From: Streptomyces sp. CB02414
GTDB lineage: Bacteria; Actinomycetota; Actinomycetes; Streptomycetales; Streptomycetaceae
Reading direction: 5' to 3'
Assembly: GCF_001905385.1 (NCBI RefSeq)
Contig: NZ_LIPF01000010.1
Coordinates: 310,001 to 374,000 of the forward strand
Length of the DNA: 64,000 nucleotides
Below the pieces are notes generated by a model. That model searched no databases and was not told the DNA's origin. It saw only the letters and a program-made list of their open reading frames with translations. Of the stretch, positions 35,136 through 43,270 are shown one piece after another; position 1 is the first letter of the stretch, and each line of letters opens with the position of its first letter. The position numbers and the translations under genes were made by a program.

Positions 35136-36385
35136 CCGACCACGACCGCCCGGCCCCGACGGGCGTGCCCCACGGGTACCCGGCCACCCGGCCGCCGCTC
35201 CCCCGGCACCGGGCTCCCCTCCCGTCACCCGTCGGCCAGGGACCTTCCACCCCGCTCGGTGCTCCCCTGCCCGGGGCGGAGGGCGGGCCGGGCACTCGAC
35301 CGGTGCCCCAGCGGATCTGGTGCGTGGACGACGACCAGCAGGGACTGCTGGCCATGTCCGTGTGGACCGAGCGAGTACCGGGCCGCGGCGAGGACGCGGA
35401 GCCGTTCATCGCCCATCACAGGCCCAGTTCCCAGGGGCTGCTCGCGGTGTTCGACGGGTCCGGCGGCTCCGGGGCGGCACCGGCGTGGCAGGCCGCCGAC
35501 GGGAACTCCCGCACCGGCGCCTGGGTAGGCGCCCGGGTGGCGCGGCTGGCCACGGACGTCTGGTTCCACGAAGTGGCCGAGGACGCCGAGACGGCCGCGC
35601 CGGAGAGGCTGTGCGAGTACCTCCAGTACTTCCTGGAACACGCTCCCCAGCGCCGTAGCAAGATCAGCGGCACCATGCGCCGTCGGTTGCCGACGACCCT
35701 CGCGGCGCTGCACTACCGGCTGGCGCCCGCCCGTGACGAGCCGGAGCTGGAACTGCGGCCACTGTGGGCAGGCGACTCGCGCGCCTACGTGCTCAGTCCC
35801 GGAGCCGGGCTTCAGGTCCTCACCCGCGACCACACCCGGGAGGCCGACGCCCTGGAACTGTTGCGGACCGATCCGCCGATGACCAATCTGGTCTGCGCGG
35901 ACCGTGACTTCACGGTGGACAGCCAGCGGCTGACGTATCCGCTGCCCTGTGTCCTGGTGACCGCCACCGACGGGTTCTTCGGCTATGTGCACACCCCGGC
36001 GGATTTCGAGTCGCTGCTGCTGCGGACCATGCGCGAGGCACACAACGGGGACGAGTGGGCCGACCGGGTACGCCGGGAGGTGCAGGGCTACACCGCGGAC
36101 GACGCCTCGCTGGCCGTCGTGGCACTCGGCTACCACGGCTTCAAGGACCTGCGGGCGCAGTTCTGGCCCCGTTTGGAGGAGGTGACCGCCCGGTACGTCC
36201 GCAGTCGTCCGCAGGGCCTGGACCGTCTGTCCGCCACCGCGGGAGAGACCGGAGGCGGACCGGCCGCGCCGGAGGACCCGGCGGAGCTGCCGGCCAGGGT
36301 CCGTGCCTGGCAGGACAGCACCTGGCACACCTACCGCCCCGACTACGAGACCCACCTGCCCCTGGCACCCGAGGAGCACGCATGA
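35132..36385 (+). CDS. PP2C-family Ser/Thr protein phosphatase
   Basis: 417 residues. A Pro-rich N-terminus of about 60 residues precedes the PP2C core. Metal-binding motifs: AVFDGSGGSG (about 105-114), LWAGDSRAYVL (about 210-220), VTATDGFFGY (about 276-285) and YTADDASLAVVAL (about 319-331). All key Asp residues are present, so it should be an active Mn/Mg-dependent phosphatase. It overlaps both neighbours by 4 bp (ATGA), so it is made in step with the kinase that follows. It most likely reverses that kinase's phosphorylation. Confidence 0.88.
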   Translation: MTDHDRPAPTGVPHGYPATRPPLPRHRAPLPSPVGQGPSTPLGAPLPGAEGGPGTRPVPQRIWCVDDDQQGLLAMSVWTERVPGRGEDAEPFIAHHRPSSQGLLAVFDGSGGSGAAPAWQAADGNSRTGAWVGARVARLATDVWFHEVAEDAETAAPERLCEYLQYFLEHAPQRRSKISGTMRRRLPTTLAALHYRLAPARDEPELELRPLWAGDSRAYVLSPGAGLQVLTRDHTREADALELLRTDPPMTNLVCADRDFTVDSQRLTYPLPCVLVTATDGFFGYVHTPADFESLLLRTMREAHNGDEWADRVRREVQGYTADDASLAVVALGYHGFKDLRAQFWPRLEEVTARYVRSRPQGLDRLSATAGETGGGPAAPEDPAELPARVRAWQDSTWHTYRPDYETHLPLAPEEHA

Positions 36386-37578
36386 AGCAGGGCGATGTCA
36401 TCGGGGGCTACCGCATCACGAGCGAGCCCACGAACGCCAACGGCGGCAAATGCATATGGGCGTTCGCCGAGAAGGACGGCCACCAGTACTTCATCAAGCG
36501 GTTCCTGGAGCCCAAGCGGCCTCGGGACGACGCGGCGGAATCACCGAGCGTGCGCATCCGCCGGCAGGTGGCCCGCGAGTTCGAGAACCGGCACCGCACG
36601 ATCATGAAGCGGTTGCGTCCCGACGCACGCGGCGGCGGCAACCTGGTGCTGGCCACGGACTTCTTCCACGAGGGCAGCACCTATTACAAGGTCACCGAGC
36701 GGATCGACACCTCCAGCCTGGAGAAGCCGCAGGCGCTGGAGCCCCGGCAGAAGATGGTGCTGCTCAAGACACTCGGCATGAGCCTCAAGCAGCTGCACGA
36801 CATCGACGTCGTGCACGGCGATCTCAAGCCGCTGAACGTGCTGGTGCAGAAGCGGGACGGCGCCGCCTTCCACACGGCGAAGCTGATCGACTTCGACGAC
36901 TCCTACGTGTCCGGAAGCCCGCCGGAGCCCGACGACATCGCGGGTGACTCGGTGTACGGGGCCCCGGAGTGGCGCCGCTACATGCAGCGCGACGACTCGG
37001 TGGGCCCGCGGCACCTGACCTGTGCGGCTGACGTCTTCGCTCTCGGCCTGATGACCCACCTGTATCTCACGGGTGAACTGCCGCACCTCGACGACCGGTA
37101 CGGCTCCCCCGCGGACGCCGTCAACGCGGGTGACCACCTGGAACTGGACACCCGGTTGTCGGACGCCATGCTGGGCCTGCTGCGTGCCATGACGGCCCGG
37201 ACCCCCGGCGCCCGACCACGGATGGCAGCGTTCCTGAAAGCGCTGGCCGACCCGAAGGTGTGTGCCCTCCAGCCACGGCGCCCGGGCACCAGCGGGCCGA
37301 AGAAGCCTGCGGTGCCTGCCACCGAAACCGAGCCGGGTACCGCCAAGCCCGCCGGGTCCGGGCCGCGCACCAGCCGGATCAAGGCCAACCTGACACCGCG
37401 TCCGCGCACCGCGGGCCCGGCCGGCGCAACCCCGCCGTCCCCGCCGTCCCCGGTCGAGGACGATTCCGCCGCACCGCCCGCCACCCCGGCAACCCCGTCG
37501 GCCGGAGCATCCGGGGCACGTTCCTCCCGCGTCCGCATCAACCTCGGTCACCGGCGCCCCCGCTCCGGCCCTTCGTGA
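36382..37578 (+). CDS. Eukaryotic-like Ser/Thr protein kinase, soluble
   Basis: 398 residues. The kinase domain covers about 1-295: glycine-rich start with the VAIK-type Lys at K39 (YFIKRF), catalytic loop VVHGDLKPLNVLV, metal loop LIDFDDSYV (DFD instead of DFG), APEW and the ADVFALGLM helix. The HGD form in place of HRD and the DFD motif mark a divergent subgroup. The remaining 100 residues are Pro/Thr/Arg-rich with two SRIKANL/SRVRINL-like motifs and no membrane helix or PASTA domains. It sits between a PP2C phosphatase and a vWA protein, as in TerY-P-type signalling triads. Confidence 0.9.
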   Translation: MKQGDVIGGYRITSEPTNANGGKCIWAFAEKDGHQYFIKRFLEPKRPRDDAAESPSVRIRRQVAREFENRHRTIMKRLRPDARGGGNLVLATDFFHEGSTYYKVTERIDTSSLEKPQALEPRQKMVLLKTLGMSLKQLHDIDVVHGDLKPLNVLVQKRDGAAFHTAKLIDFDDSYVSGSPPEPDDIAGDSVYGAPEWRRYMQRDDSVGPRHLTCAADVFALGLMTHLYLTGELPHLDDRYGSPADAVNAGDHLELDTRLSDAMLGLLRAMTARTPGARPRMAAFLKALADPKVCALQPRRPGTSGPKKPAVPATETEPGTAKPAGSGPRTSRIKANLTPRPRTAGPAGATPPSPPSPVEDDSAAPPATPATPSAGASGARSSRVRINLGHRRPRSGPS

Positions 37579-37625
37579 CCTCTCGCCGCGCGCCCGACCC
37601 ATCCGAACGACCAGGAGAGTCCCGT

Positions 37626-38330
37626 ATGAGCAACATCGAGCAGTACCAGGGAAATCTGCAGTACGCCGTCGACATCGTGCTGTGCGTCGACGCGACGGGC
37701 AGCATGTTCCCCGTCCTCGACAACGTGAAGTCGAGCGCCCTGCAGTTCCACGACCGGCTCAACGACGTGATGGGCAAGAAGGGCAAAGCGATCAGCCAGC
37801 TGCGGCTGAAGGTGATCGCCTTCCGCGACTTCGGCGAGGACGCCTCGGACGCCATCCAGCAGACCGGTTTCCTGCGGCTGCCCGAACAGGCGCGCGACTT
37901 CGAGGAGTTCGTCCGCGGCATCGACGCGTCCGGAGGCGGCGACATTCCCGAGTCCGGTCTGGAGGCGCTCGCGCTGGCCGTCAACTCGCCGTGGGAGACG
38001 GGGCTGGACCGACGCCGCCACGTCATCGTGATGTTCACCGACGCTCCGGCCCACCCGCTGGGCGCCCACGCCTCCGTTCCGTCGTACCCGGCTGAGATCC
38101 CGCGCAGCCTGGACGACCTGTTCGAGCAGTGGGGGTACGCCCGCAGCCAGACGGCGGTCATGGAGCAGTCCGCGAAGCGGCTGGTGCTGTTCGCGCCTGA
38201 ACAGGCGCCCTGGTCCGATCCGATCGCCGAGGAGTGGGACCTGACGCTGCACTTCGCGTCCAAGGCGGGTCAAGGTCTCGAGGAGTTCGAGATGGACGAG
38301 ATCATCGAGACGATCGCGAACAGTCTGTGA
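37626..38330 (+). CDS. von Willebrand factor A (vWA) domain protein, TerY-like
   Basis: 234 residues, essentially a single vWA domain. The MIDAS residues are intact: VDATGSM (21-27), a central GGGDIPESG stretch (about 101-109) and VMFTDAP (about 137-143). The length and simplicity resemble TerY. vWA domains bind partner proteins through a metal ion; here the likely partner is one of the cassette proteins, regulated by phosphorylation. AGGAGAG precedes the ATG. Its stop overlaps the next gene's GTG (GTGA). Confidence 0.9.
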   Translation: MSNIEQYQGNLQYAVDIVLCVDATGSMFPVLDNVKSSALQFHDRLNDVMGKKGKAISQLRLKVIAFRDFGEDASDAIQQTGFLRLPEQARDFEEFVRGIDASGGGDIPESGLEALALAVNSPWETGLDRRRHVIVMFTDAPAHPLGAHASVPSYPAEIPRSLDDLFEQWGYARSQTAVMEQSAKRLVLFAPEQAPWSDPIAEEWDLTLHFASKAGQGLEEFEMDEIIETIANSL

Positions 38331-38755
38331 GGCTCGACTGGCCGGACTTCCGGCTGGAGTGCGACGAGGCCACGGGACGGTTGTCCTTCCACTGGGTCCG
38401 GTTCTGCGGCTTCGAGACGCACGTGCGCCACTGCGCCCACGTCAGGCTGGTCCCGCAGGGCGCGGACGGATGGTGCCAGTGGATCTTCCAGCTTGCCGTG
38501 CGTGAGGGGCCGACCCCCGGGCTCGTCGTGGTCCGGGTGGACGTCCCGCCGGACCGGGTTCCCGAGGCGGAGGAGTACACCGATCTGTTGCGCCGCCGCT
38601 TCGGCGTCCCCGACCACCGTGAGGAGGGCCCCGAGGAGGAGCCACTGGAACGGGTGCCGCAGGACGCGCCGGAGTGGGTCACGGCGCCTGCGGGGGCGGC
38701 CACGGAGGAACTGTTCGGAACCGTGATGACCCGTGTCGCCGAGGACACCGGCTGA
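38327..38755 (+). CDS. Small conserved-looking protein in the kinase/phosphatase/vWA cassette
   Basis: 142 residues from a GTG that overlaps the vWA stop (VRLDWPDFRLECDEATG). It is compact and mixed alpha/beta with several Cys and His residues (RFCGFETHVRHCAHVRLV), no signal and no membrane helix. I do not recognise the family. Strict translational coupling to the vWA gene suggests the two products form a complex. The C-terminal third is acidic and probably flexible. Confidence 0.75.
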   Translation: MRLDWPDFRLECDEATGRLSFHWVRFCGFETHVRHCAHVRLVPQGADGWCQWIFQLAVREGPTPGLVVVRVDVPPDRVPEAEEYTDLLRRRFGVPDHREEGPEEEPLERVPQDAPEWVTAPAGAATEELFGTVMTRVAEDTG

Positions 38756-38803
38756 CGGTCCGGCACCGGCCGGACGGGACGAGGGAAGAGGAGGGCGCGG
38801 CGG

Positions 38804-39946
38804 GTGGCGGCATCGGCCAACTGGCGTTGCGCGGACTGCGACACGTACAACGGCCCCGCGGAGGCGTTCTGCGAGGCCTGCGGCGGCACCCGGCGCGGTG
38901 CCGCGTCGGCCAAGGCCCCGCCGGCCGGCCGGGCCACCGGGAAGGGCGCGGCGAAGCCGACGCCCGAACCGGCTGCGAAGGCGACGTCGAAGCCGACGGG
39001 CCCCGCCCGCCCCGCCGCCAAGCGGCCGGGCGGCGGAGGGCGCCCGGCCGGAAACTGGCGTTGCGCGAAGTGCGACACGAACAACGCGCGCACGGACCTG
39101 TCCTGCATCGTGTGCGGTACCGGCTGGCGTTCGTCGGCGAAGAAGACGGCGCCGAAGCCGTCGGCGTCCGCGAAGAAGTCGCCCGGGAAGAAGGCCACGC
39201 CCGCCGGGACTCCGCCCAAGAAGCCTTCGCCGAAGCGGTCGACGCCGGCCGCTCCGGCGAGCCGCGCCACACCCGGCCCCTCGCGCCCCGGCTCATCCGG
39301 TGCCGCGGCCGCGTCGTCGCGTCCACGACCGGGCACCGCCTCGGGCGTCACTCGGCCGCGGAGCGAAGCAGGGGTCTTCTTCCCTTCCTCCGGCACGGGC
39401 TATCGCCCGGCCCCGACGCCCACGCCGACTCCCCCACCGCGACGCCCGGACCCGGTCCGCACGCCCAGCCCCAAACCGCGCGGCACCCCTCCCCGGCCCG
39501 CCAAGCAGGGCGGATGCGGGACCGGCTGTCTGGGCTTCGTCCTGGTCCTGTTCGTGCTCGGCCTGCTGGCCCGCGGCTGCGACGGTGTCTTCGACTCGGG
39601 TGACGACTCGTCCGGCTCGGGCGACACCCGCACGGCGGCCGACTGCCCGGCTCGTATCGCGGCGGAGATTCCCGGCGGCGCGAGCGCCGAGCTGGTCCAG
39701 GCGTTCCGAACGACGAACAAGCAGATCACCCTGTGTCGCACCGAGTCCGGAGCGCTCTACTACTACGGCGAGTTCAGCGACGGGCGCGAGCCCGGCATCG
39801 CCATGGAGGCGGAGGAGACGAGCACCGGATTCGAGGCCCGCAACGGCGTCTACCGGTACGAGATCCACGACGGCGTCGTGACCATCTACCAGTCGGGCAC
39901 GCGCATCGGCGAGGAGACCCTCGTCCCGGAGCCGTCGCCCACCTGA
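38804..39946 (+). CDS. Membrane-anchored protein with two RanBP2-type zinc fingers
   Basis: 380 residues. Two N-terminal zinc fingers have the W-x-C-x2-C-x3-N-x6-C-x2-C pattern: Cys 9/12/23/26 with Trp7 and Asn16, and Cys 87/90/101/104 with Trp85 and Asn94. A Lys/Pro/Ala-rich linker follows, then a single membrane helix at about 243-260 (LGFVLVLFVLGLLARG) and a C-terminal domain of about 110 residues rich in Thr, Glu and Tyr. In the likely topology the fingers are cytosolic and the C-terminal domain is outside. It is the last gene of the cassette; GAGGAGGG precedes the GTG start. Possible roles are sensor or kinase target. Confidence 0.8.
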   Translation: MAASANWRCADCDTYNGPAEAFCEACGGTRRGAASAKAPPAGRATGKGAAKPTPEPAAKATSKPTGPARPAAKRPGGGGRPAGNWRCAKCDTNNARTDLSCIVCGTGWRSSAKKTAPKPSASAKKSPGKKATPAGTPPKKPSPKRSTPAAPASRATPGPSRPGSSGAAAASSRPRPGTASGVTRPRSEAGVFFPSSGTGYRPAPTPTPTPPPRRPDPVRTPSPKPRGTPPRPAKQGGCGTGCLGFVLVLFVLGLLARGCDGVFDSGDDSSGSGDTRTAADCPARIAAEIPGGASAELVQAFRTTNKQITLCRTESGALYYYGEFSDGREPGIAMEAEETSTGFEARNGVYRYEIHDGVVTIYQSGTRIGEETLVPEPSPT

Positions 39947-39960
39947 CCGCCGGGCCCGTT

Positions 39961-40587
39961 TCAGGCGTCCCCGTACGCCTCTCCGCCCAGCTCGAACCCG
40001 GCCGATCCCGCGGTGGCGTCCGCGAGCCACGCGCGGAAGGTGTCCACGTCGGCCTCCGGCAGTCCGATCTCGATGGTGACCGCCTCGGCGTACCGGACGT
40101 CGCGCACCGCGCGTCCCGACGTGCGCAGGTCGTTCTGGAGCTTCCCGGCGCGCTGGTGGTCGACGGTCACGGTGGCCAGGCGGAACCGGCGGCGGGTGAG
40201 GGTGCCCAGGTCGTCCAGGGCTTCGCCGACCGCGCCGCCGTACGCGCGGATGAGTCCGCCCGCGCCGAGCTTGACCCCGCCGTAGTAGCGGGTGACGACG
40301 GCGACGACGTAGCGCATGTCGCGGCGGAGCAGCATCTGGAGCATGGGGACGCCGGCGGTGCCGCCGGGCTCGCCGTCGTCACTGGCCTTCTGCACGCCGG
40401 CGTCGGCCCCGATGACGTACGCCCAGCAGTTGTGGGTGGCGTCCGCGTGCTCCTTGCGCACGCCCGCGATGAACTCCTGGGCCTCCTGCTCGGTGGCGGC
40501 CGGGGCGAGGGCGCACAGGAAGCGGGAGCGGTTGATCTCGGTCTCGTGCACACCCGCGCGGGCGACCGTGCGGTACTCGTCCTGCAT
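39961..40587 (-). CDS. YigZ/IMPACT (UPF0029) family protein
   Basis: 208 residues. The family core is clear: EINRSRFLCALAPAATEQEA, ATHNCWAYVIG, SDDGEPGGTAGVPMLQMLL and VVTRYYGGVKLGAGGLIRAYG. The C-terminal domain is a ferredoxin-like fold. Its relatives bind nucleic acid or translation factors; the bacterial function is not settled. It ends 14 bp from the convergent zinc-finger gene. Confidence 0.93.
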   Translation of the reverse strand: MQDEYRTVARAGVHETEINRSRFLCALAPAATEQEAQEFIAGVRKEHADATHNCWAYVIGADAGVQKASDDGEPGGTAGVPMLQMLLRRDMRYVVAVVTRYYGGVKLGAGGLIRAYGGAVGEALDDLGTLTRRRFRLATVTVDHQRAGKLQNDLRTSGRAVRDVRYAEAVTIEIGLPEADVDTFRAWLADATAGSAGFELGGEAYGDA

Positions 40588-40659
40588 CCGCCCAGCCTAT
40601 GCGCTCGCCGGATCCCGCCCCTCGGCGCGGTCGTCCTGGTCGGGGCGGCGGCCGCCGCG

Positions 40660-41370
40660 TCACTGCGGGGCCCCGACGTCCCGGGCGAGGTGGAGGCCGA
40701 GGAACCGGTCGGCGTAGGCGTAGGTCTCGAACCGGGCTCCGTCGGGCAGGTCCGGTGCCGTCTCCACCTGGCCCAGGACCCGCAGCACCCCGGGCGCGTC
40801 CACGTCGTTCTCCCAGGCGGTCCGCAGCCGGTCGCGCACCTCGCCGGGCACCGGGCGCGACGGCTGCCGCGCCCAGGCGGCGACCGCGCGGCGCCAGCGG
40901 GCGAGGGTGTCGCGGGCGTCGTCCAGCGCGGTCGCGTCGAGCTCCACGCGCGCGTGGTGGTTCTGTGCCAGCAAGGCGAGACGCAGGGCGTCGGGGTCGG
41001 AGAGGTCGGGCGCGGACGGTTCCGCCGCGGCCACCGCGACCGTCGTCCCCTCGGGAGCCGCGCCGCCCTCGCGCACCACGTGCACGGTCTGGCCGGCGCC
41101 CGGGCCGAAGGCGCCGGCGTCCTCGAAGGGGCGGATGCCGAGGGCGGCCGCCGCGTCGCGCAGCCGGGTCCCGTCCTTCCCGTCGCTCAGCAGCGCCCAC
41201 GCGGGCGTGCCGTCGAGTTCCAGGGCGCGGATCAGCAGGTCGGCGACGAGCAGCACACGCGCCCCGGCCGTCCCGGGACCCGGCGCGTGGACGTGGACGC
41301 GGGTCGGGCCCCGCCGGGCGGGCGCGGCGGGAACGGGCTGTCCGGTTCGGGCGTCGATGATGCGCAGCAC
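40660..41370 (-). CDS. Degenerate cysteinyl-tRNA synthetase-like protein
   Basis: 236 residues from a GTG. The N-terminus MLRIIDARTGQPVPAAPARR closely resembles the first strand of CysS/MshC class I synthetases. The HIGH region and the zinc-binding Cys residues are absent, and no KMSKS loop is seen. The C-terminal half (DPDALRLALLAQNHHARVEL and the following helices) resembles the CysRS helical bundle. It therefore looks like an inactive, shortened paralogue with a new role, such as binding a partner or tRNA. This reading is by eye, and homology should be treated as probable rather than proven. Confidence 0.65.
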   Translation of the reverse strand: MLRIIDARTGQPVPAAPARRGPTRVHVHAPGPGTAGARVLLVADLLIRALELDGTPAWALLSDGKDGTRLRDAAAALGIRPFEDAGAFGPGAGQTVHVVREGGAAPEGTTVAVAAAEPSAPDLSDPDALRLALLAQNHHARVELDATALDDARDTLARWRRAVAAWARQPSRPVPGEVRDRLRTAWENDVDAPGVLRVLGQVETAPDLPDGARFETYAYADRFLGLHLARDVGAPQ

Positions 41371-41522
41371 GGGGTGAGCGTAGGCGTGGTGGGGCCGTGC
41401 CGCACCGGGGGCGCGCTCGCCGGCCGTTCACCCTTTCCCTCGGGAATCCCGGGACCGCGCCGTCCGTTGTCCCACCGGAAGGCCCGACACGCGAGTCGTC
41501 CAGGAGTCCAAGGAGGCCGCCG

Positions 41523-41930
41523 GTGTACGGCGACGAGGCAACCGCCCGCAAGATCCTCACCGAGCTCGGCGACACCTGGGCCGTGGTCGGCCTGTCGTCC
41601 AACCGGCAGCGCGCGGCGTACGGGGTCGCCGAGGTGCTCCAGCGCTTCGGCAAGCGCGTCGTACCCGTGCATCCCAAGGCGGAGACGGTGCACGGGGAGC
41701 AGGGTTACGCCTCCCTGGCGGACATCCCCTTCGAGGTGGACGTCGTGGACGTCTTCGTCAACGGCGAGCTGGCCGGCGCGGTCGCCGACGAGGCGGTCGC
41801 GAAGGGCGCCGCCGCCGTCTGGTTCCAGCTCGGTGTGATCGACGAGGCCGCGTACGAGCGGACCCGGGCCGCGGGCCTGGACATGGTGATGGACCGCTGC
41901 CCCGCGATCGAGATCCCCCGGCTCGGCTGA
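41523..41930 (+). CDS. CoA-binding domain protein (YccU type)
   Basis: 135 residues from a GTG with AAGGAGG eight bases upstream. A Rossmann-like CoA-binding fold is visible: TWAVVGLSSNRQRAAYGVAE, VVPVHPKAETVHGEQGYASL, and VDVVDVFVNGE. The C-terminal MVMDRCPAIEIPRLG holds a conserved Cys. Members bind CoA or become CoA-modified under stress. Monocistronic. Confidence 0.9.
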   Translation: MYGDEATARKILTELGDTWAVVGLSSNRQRAAYGVAEVLQRFGKRVVPVHPKAETVHGEQGYASLADIPFEVDVVDVFVNGELAGAVADEAVAKGAAAVWFQLGVIDEAAYERTRAAGLDMVMDRCPAIEIPRLG

Positions 41931-41963
41931 GTCCGCACCGCCCGTCAGGCCGCCGCGTGGGCG

Positions 41964-42521
41964 TCAGGCGACGCCCAGCCCTTCGAGGACCACGGCCCCC
42001 GGCAGCTCGGCGAAGGCCTTGCCCGGCACCAGGAGCTTGCCGCGCCGGCGTCCGCTGCCGACGAGGACGTACGGCAGGTCGACGACGGCCGGGTCCACCA
42101 GCACGGGCCAGTCGGCGGGCAGGCCGACCGGGGTGATGCCGCCGTACTCCATGCCGGTCTCGCCGGTCGCCGTGTCCATGGACGCGAAGGATGCCTTGCG
42201 GGCGCCCAGGTGACGGCGTACGACACCGTTGACGTCGACCCGGGTGGTGGAGAGCACCACGCAGGCGGCGAGGGTCGTGCCGCCGCCCCGCTTGCCGGTG
42301 ACCACGACGCAGTTGGCGGACTGTTCGAGCAGCTCACCGCCGTAGTGCTCGACGAACGTGGCGGTGTCGGCCCACTCCGGATCAGTGTCGACGTAGACGA
42401 TCTGGTCGGCGGGGACGCTGCCGCGCCAGTGGCGTACGGCGTCAGCGACCGGGCGGGTCAGCTCGTCGAGGGCGTCCGGGGCGGGCTTGGCGCTGTCGAA
42501 GGTGCCGATGGGTGCGTGCAT
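41964..42521 (-). CDS. YbaK/EbsC-type aminoacyl-tRNA deacylase
   Basis: 185 residues. A YbaK domain is seen: SANCVVVTGKRGGGTTLAAC, LGARKASFASMDTATGETGM and YGGITPVGLPADWPVLVD. Members hydrolyse mischarged Cys/Ala-tRNA(Pro) or similar species in trans; which tRNA this copy edits cannot be told. Convergent with the CoA-binding gene. Confidence 0.9.
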   Translation of the reverse strand: MHAPIGTFDSAKPAPDALDELTRPVADAVRHWRGSVPADQIVYVDTDPEWADTATFVEHYGGELLEQSANCVVVTGKRGGGTTLAACVVLSTTRVDVNGVVRRHLGARKASFASMDTATGETGMEYGGITPVGLPADWPVLVDPAVVDLPYVLVGSGRRRGKLLVPGKAFAELPGAVVLEGLGVA

Positions 42522-42564
42522 GGCCGCACGCTAGCAACGGCGGGCGCCGGAGCGGACGGTCGTC

Positions 42565-43137
42565 TCAGCGGACGGGCGGCACCGAGACCGCCAAGATCAT
42601 CTCCATCGGTGCGTCGCCCTCGTTGCCGTAGGTGTGGGCGGTGTCGGACTCGAAGGAGGCGCTCGCCCCCGCCGGGACCCGGTGCGCCACGCCGTCGACG
42701 GTGAGCGTGAGTTCCCCGGCCGTGACGTGCACCAGCTCGACCGTGCCGGTGGGGTGCGGGTCGGACGGGCTGCTCTCGCCCGGCATCAGCCGCCACTCCC
42801 ACATCTCCAGCGGGCCGGGCGCCTCCCTCCCGGCGAGCAGCCGGCTGAAGCTGCCCGCGTCGGTGTGCCAGAGCCGTACCGCCTGCTCGGCGGGGACGAC
42901 GCGGACCGTGGAGCCCTGTTCCCAGTCGAGGAGGGTGGTGATGCTGACGCCGAGTGCGTCGCCGATCTTCACGACCGTGCCGAGGCTGGGGTTGGTGCGG
43001 GCCTGCTCGACCTGGATGAGCATGCCGCGGCTGACACCCGCCCGCGCGGCGAGCGCCTCCAGGGTGAAGCCGCGTTCGGCGCGCCAGCGCCTGACGTTGC
43101 GCGCCAGGGACTGGGTCAGCAGGTCGAGGTCCGCCAC
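42565..43137 (-). CDS. XRE-family HTH plus cupin transcriptional regulator
   Basis: 190 residues. HTH at about 8-62 (NVRRWRAERGFTLEALAARA, then SRGMLIQVEQARTNPSLGT), followed by a cupin sensor domain (DPHPTGTVELVHVTAGELTL, SFESDTAHTYGNEGD). The GTG start is at 43137. Such PuuR-like regulators sense amines, polyamines or other small acids. No obvious target gene adjoins it; the acyltransferase gene upstream on the same strand ends 133 bp before it. Confidence 0.92.
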   Translation of the reverse strand: MADLDLLTQSLARNVRRWRAERGFTLEALAARAGVSRGMLIQVEQARTNPSLGTVVKIGDALGVSITTLLDWEQGSTVRVVPAEQAVRLWHTDAGSFSRLLAGREAPGPLEMWEWRLMPGESSPSDPHPTGTVELVHVTAGELTLTVDGVAHRVPAGASASFESDTAHTYGNEGDAPMEMILAVSVPPVR

Positions 43138-43270
43138 ATTCCGTCCATGCGTTGGTTCACTGATCCGGGCGACGCGGTGCGGTGCCCCGGACCGCCGTCG
43201 GCCGCACCCGAACGTTCACCGAACTGTACTGCGGGGGCGCCCTGAACCGTACCGCCGGGCGCCCGAACCC

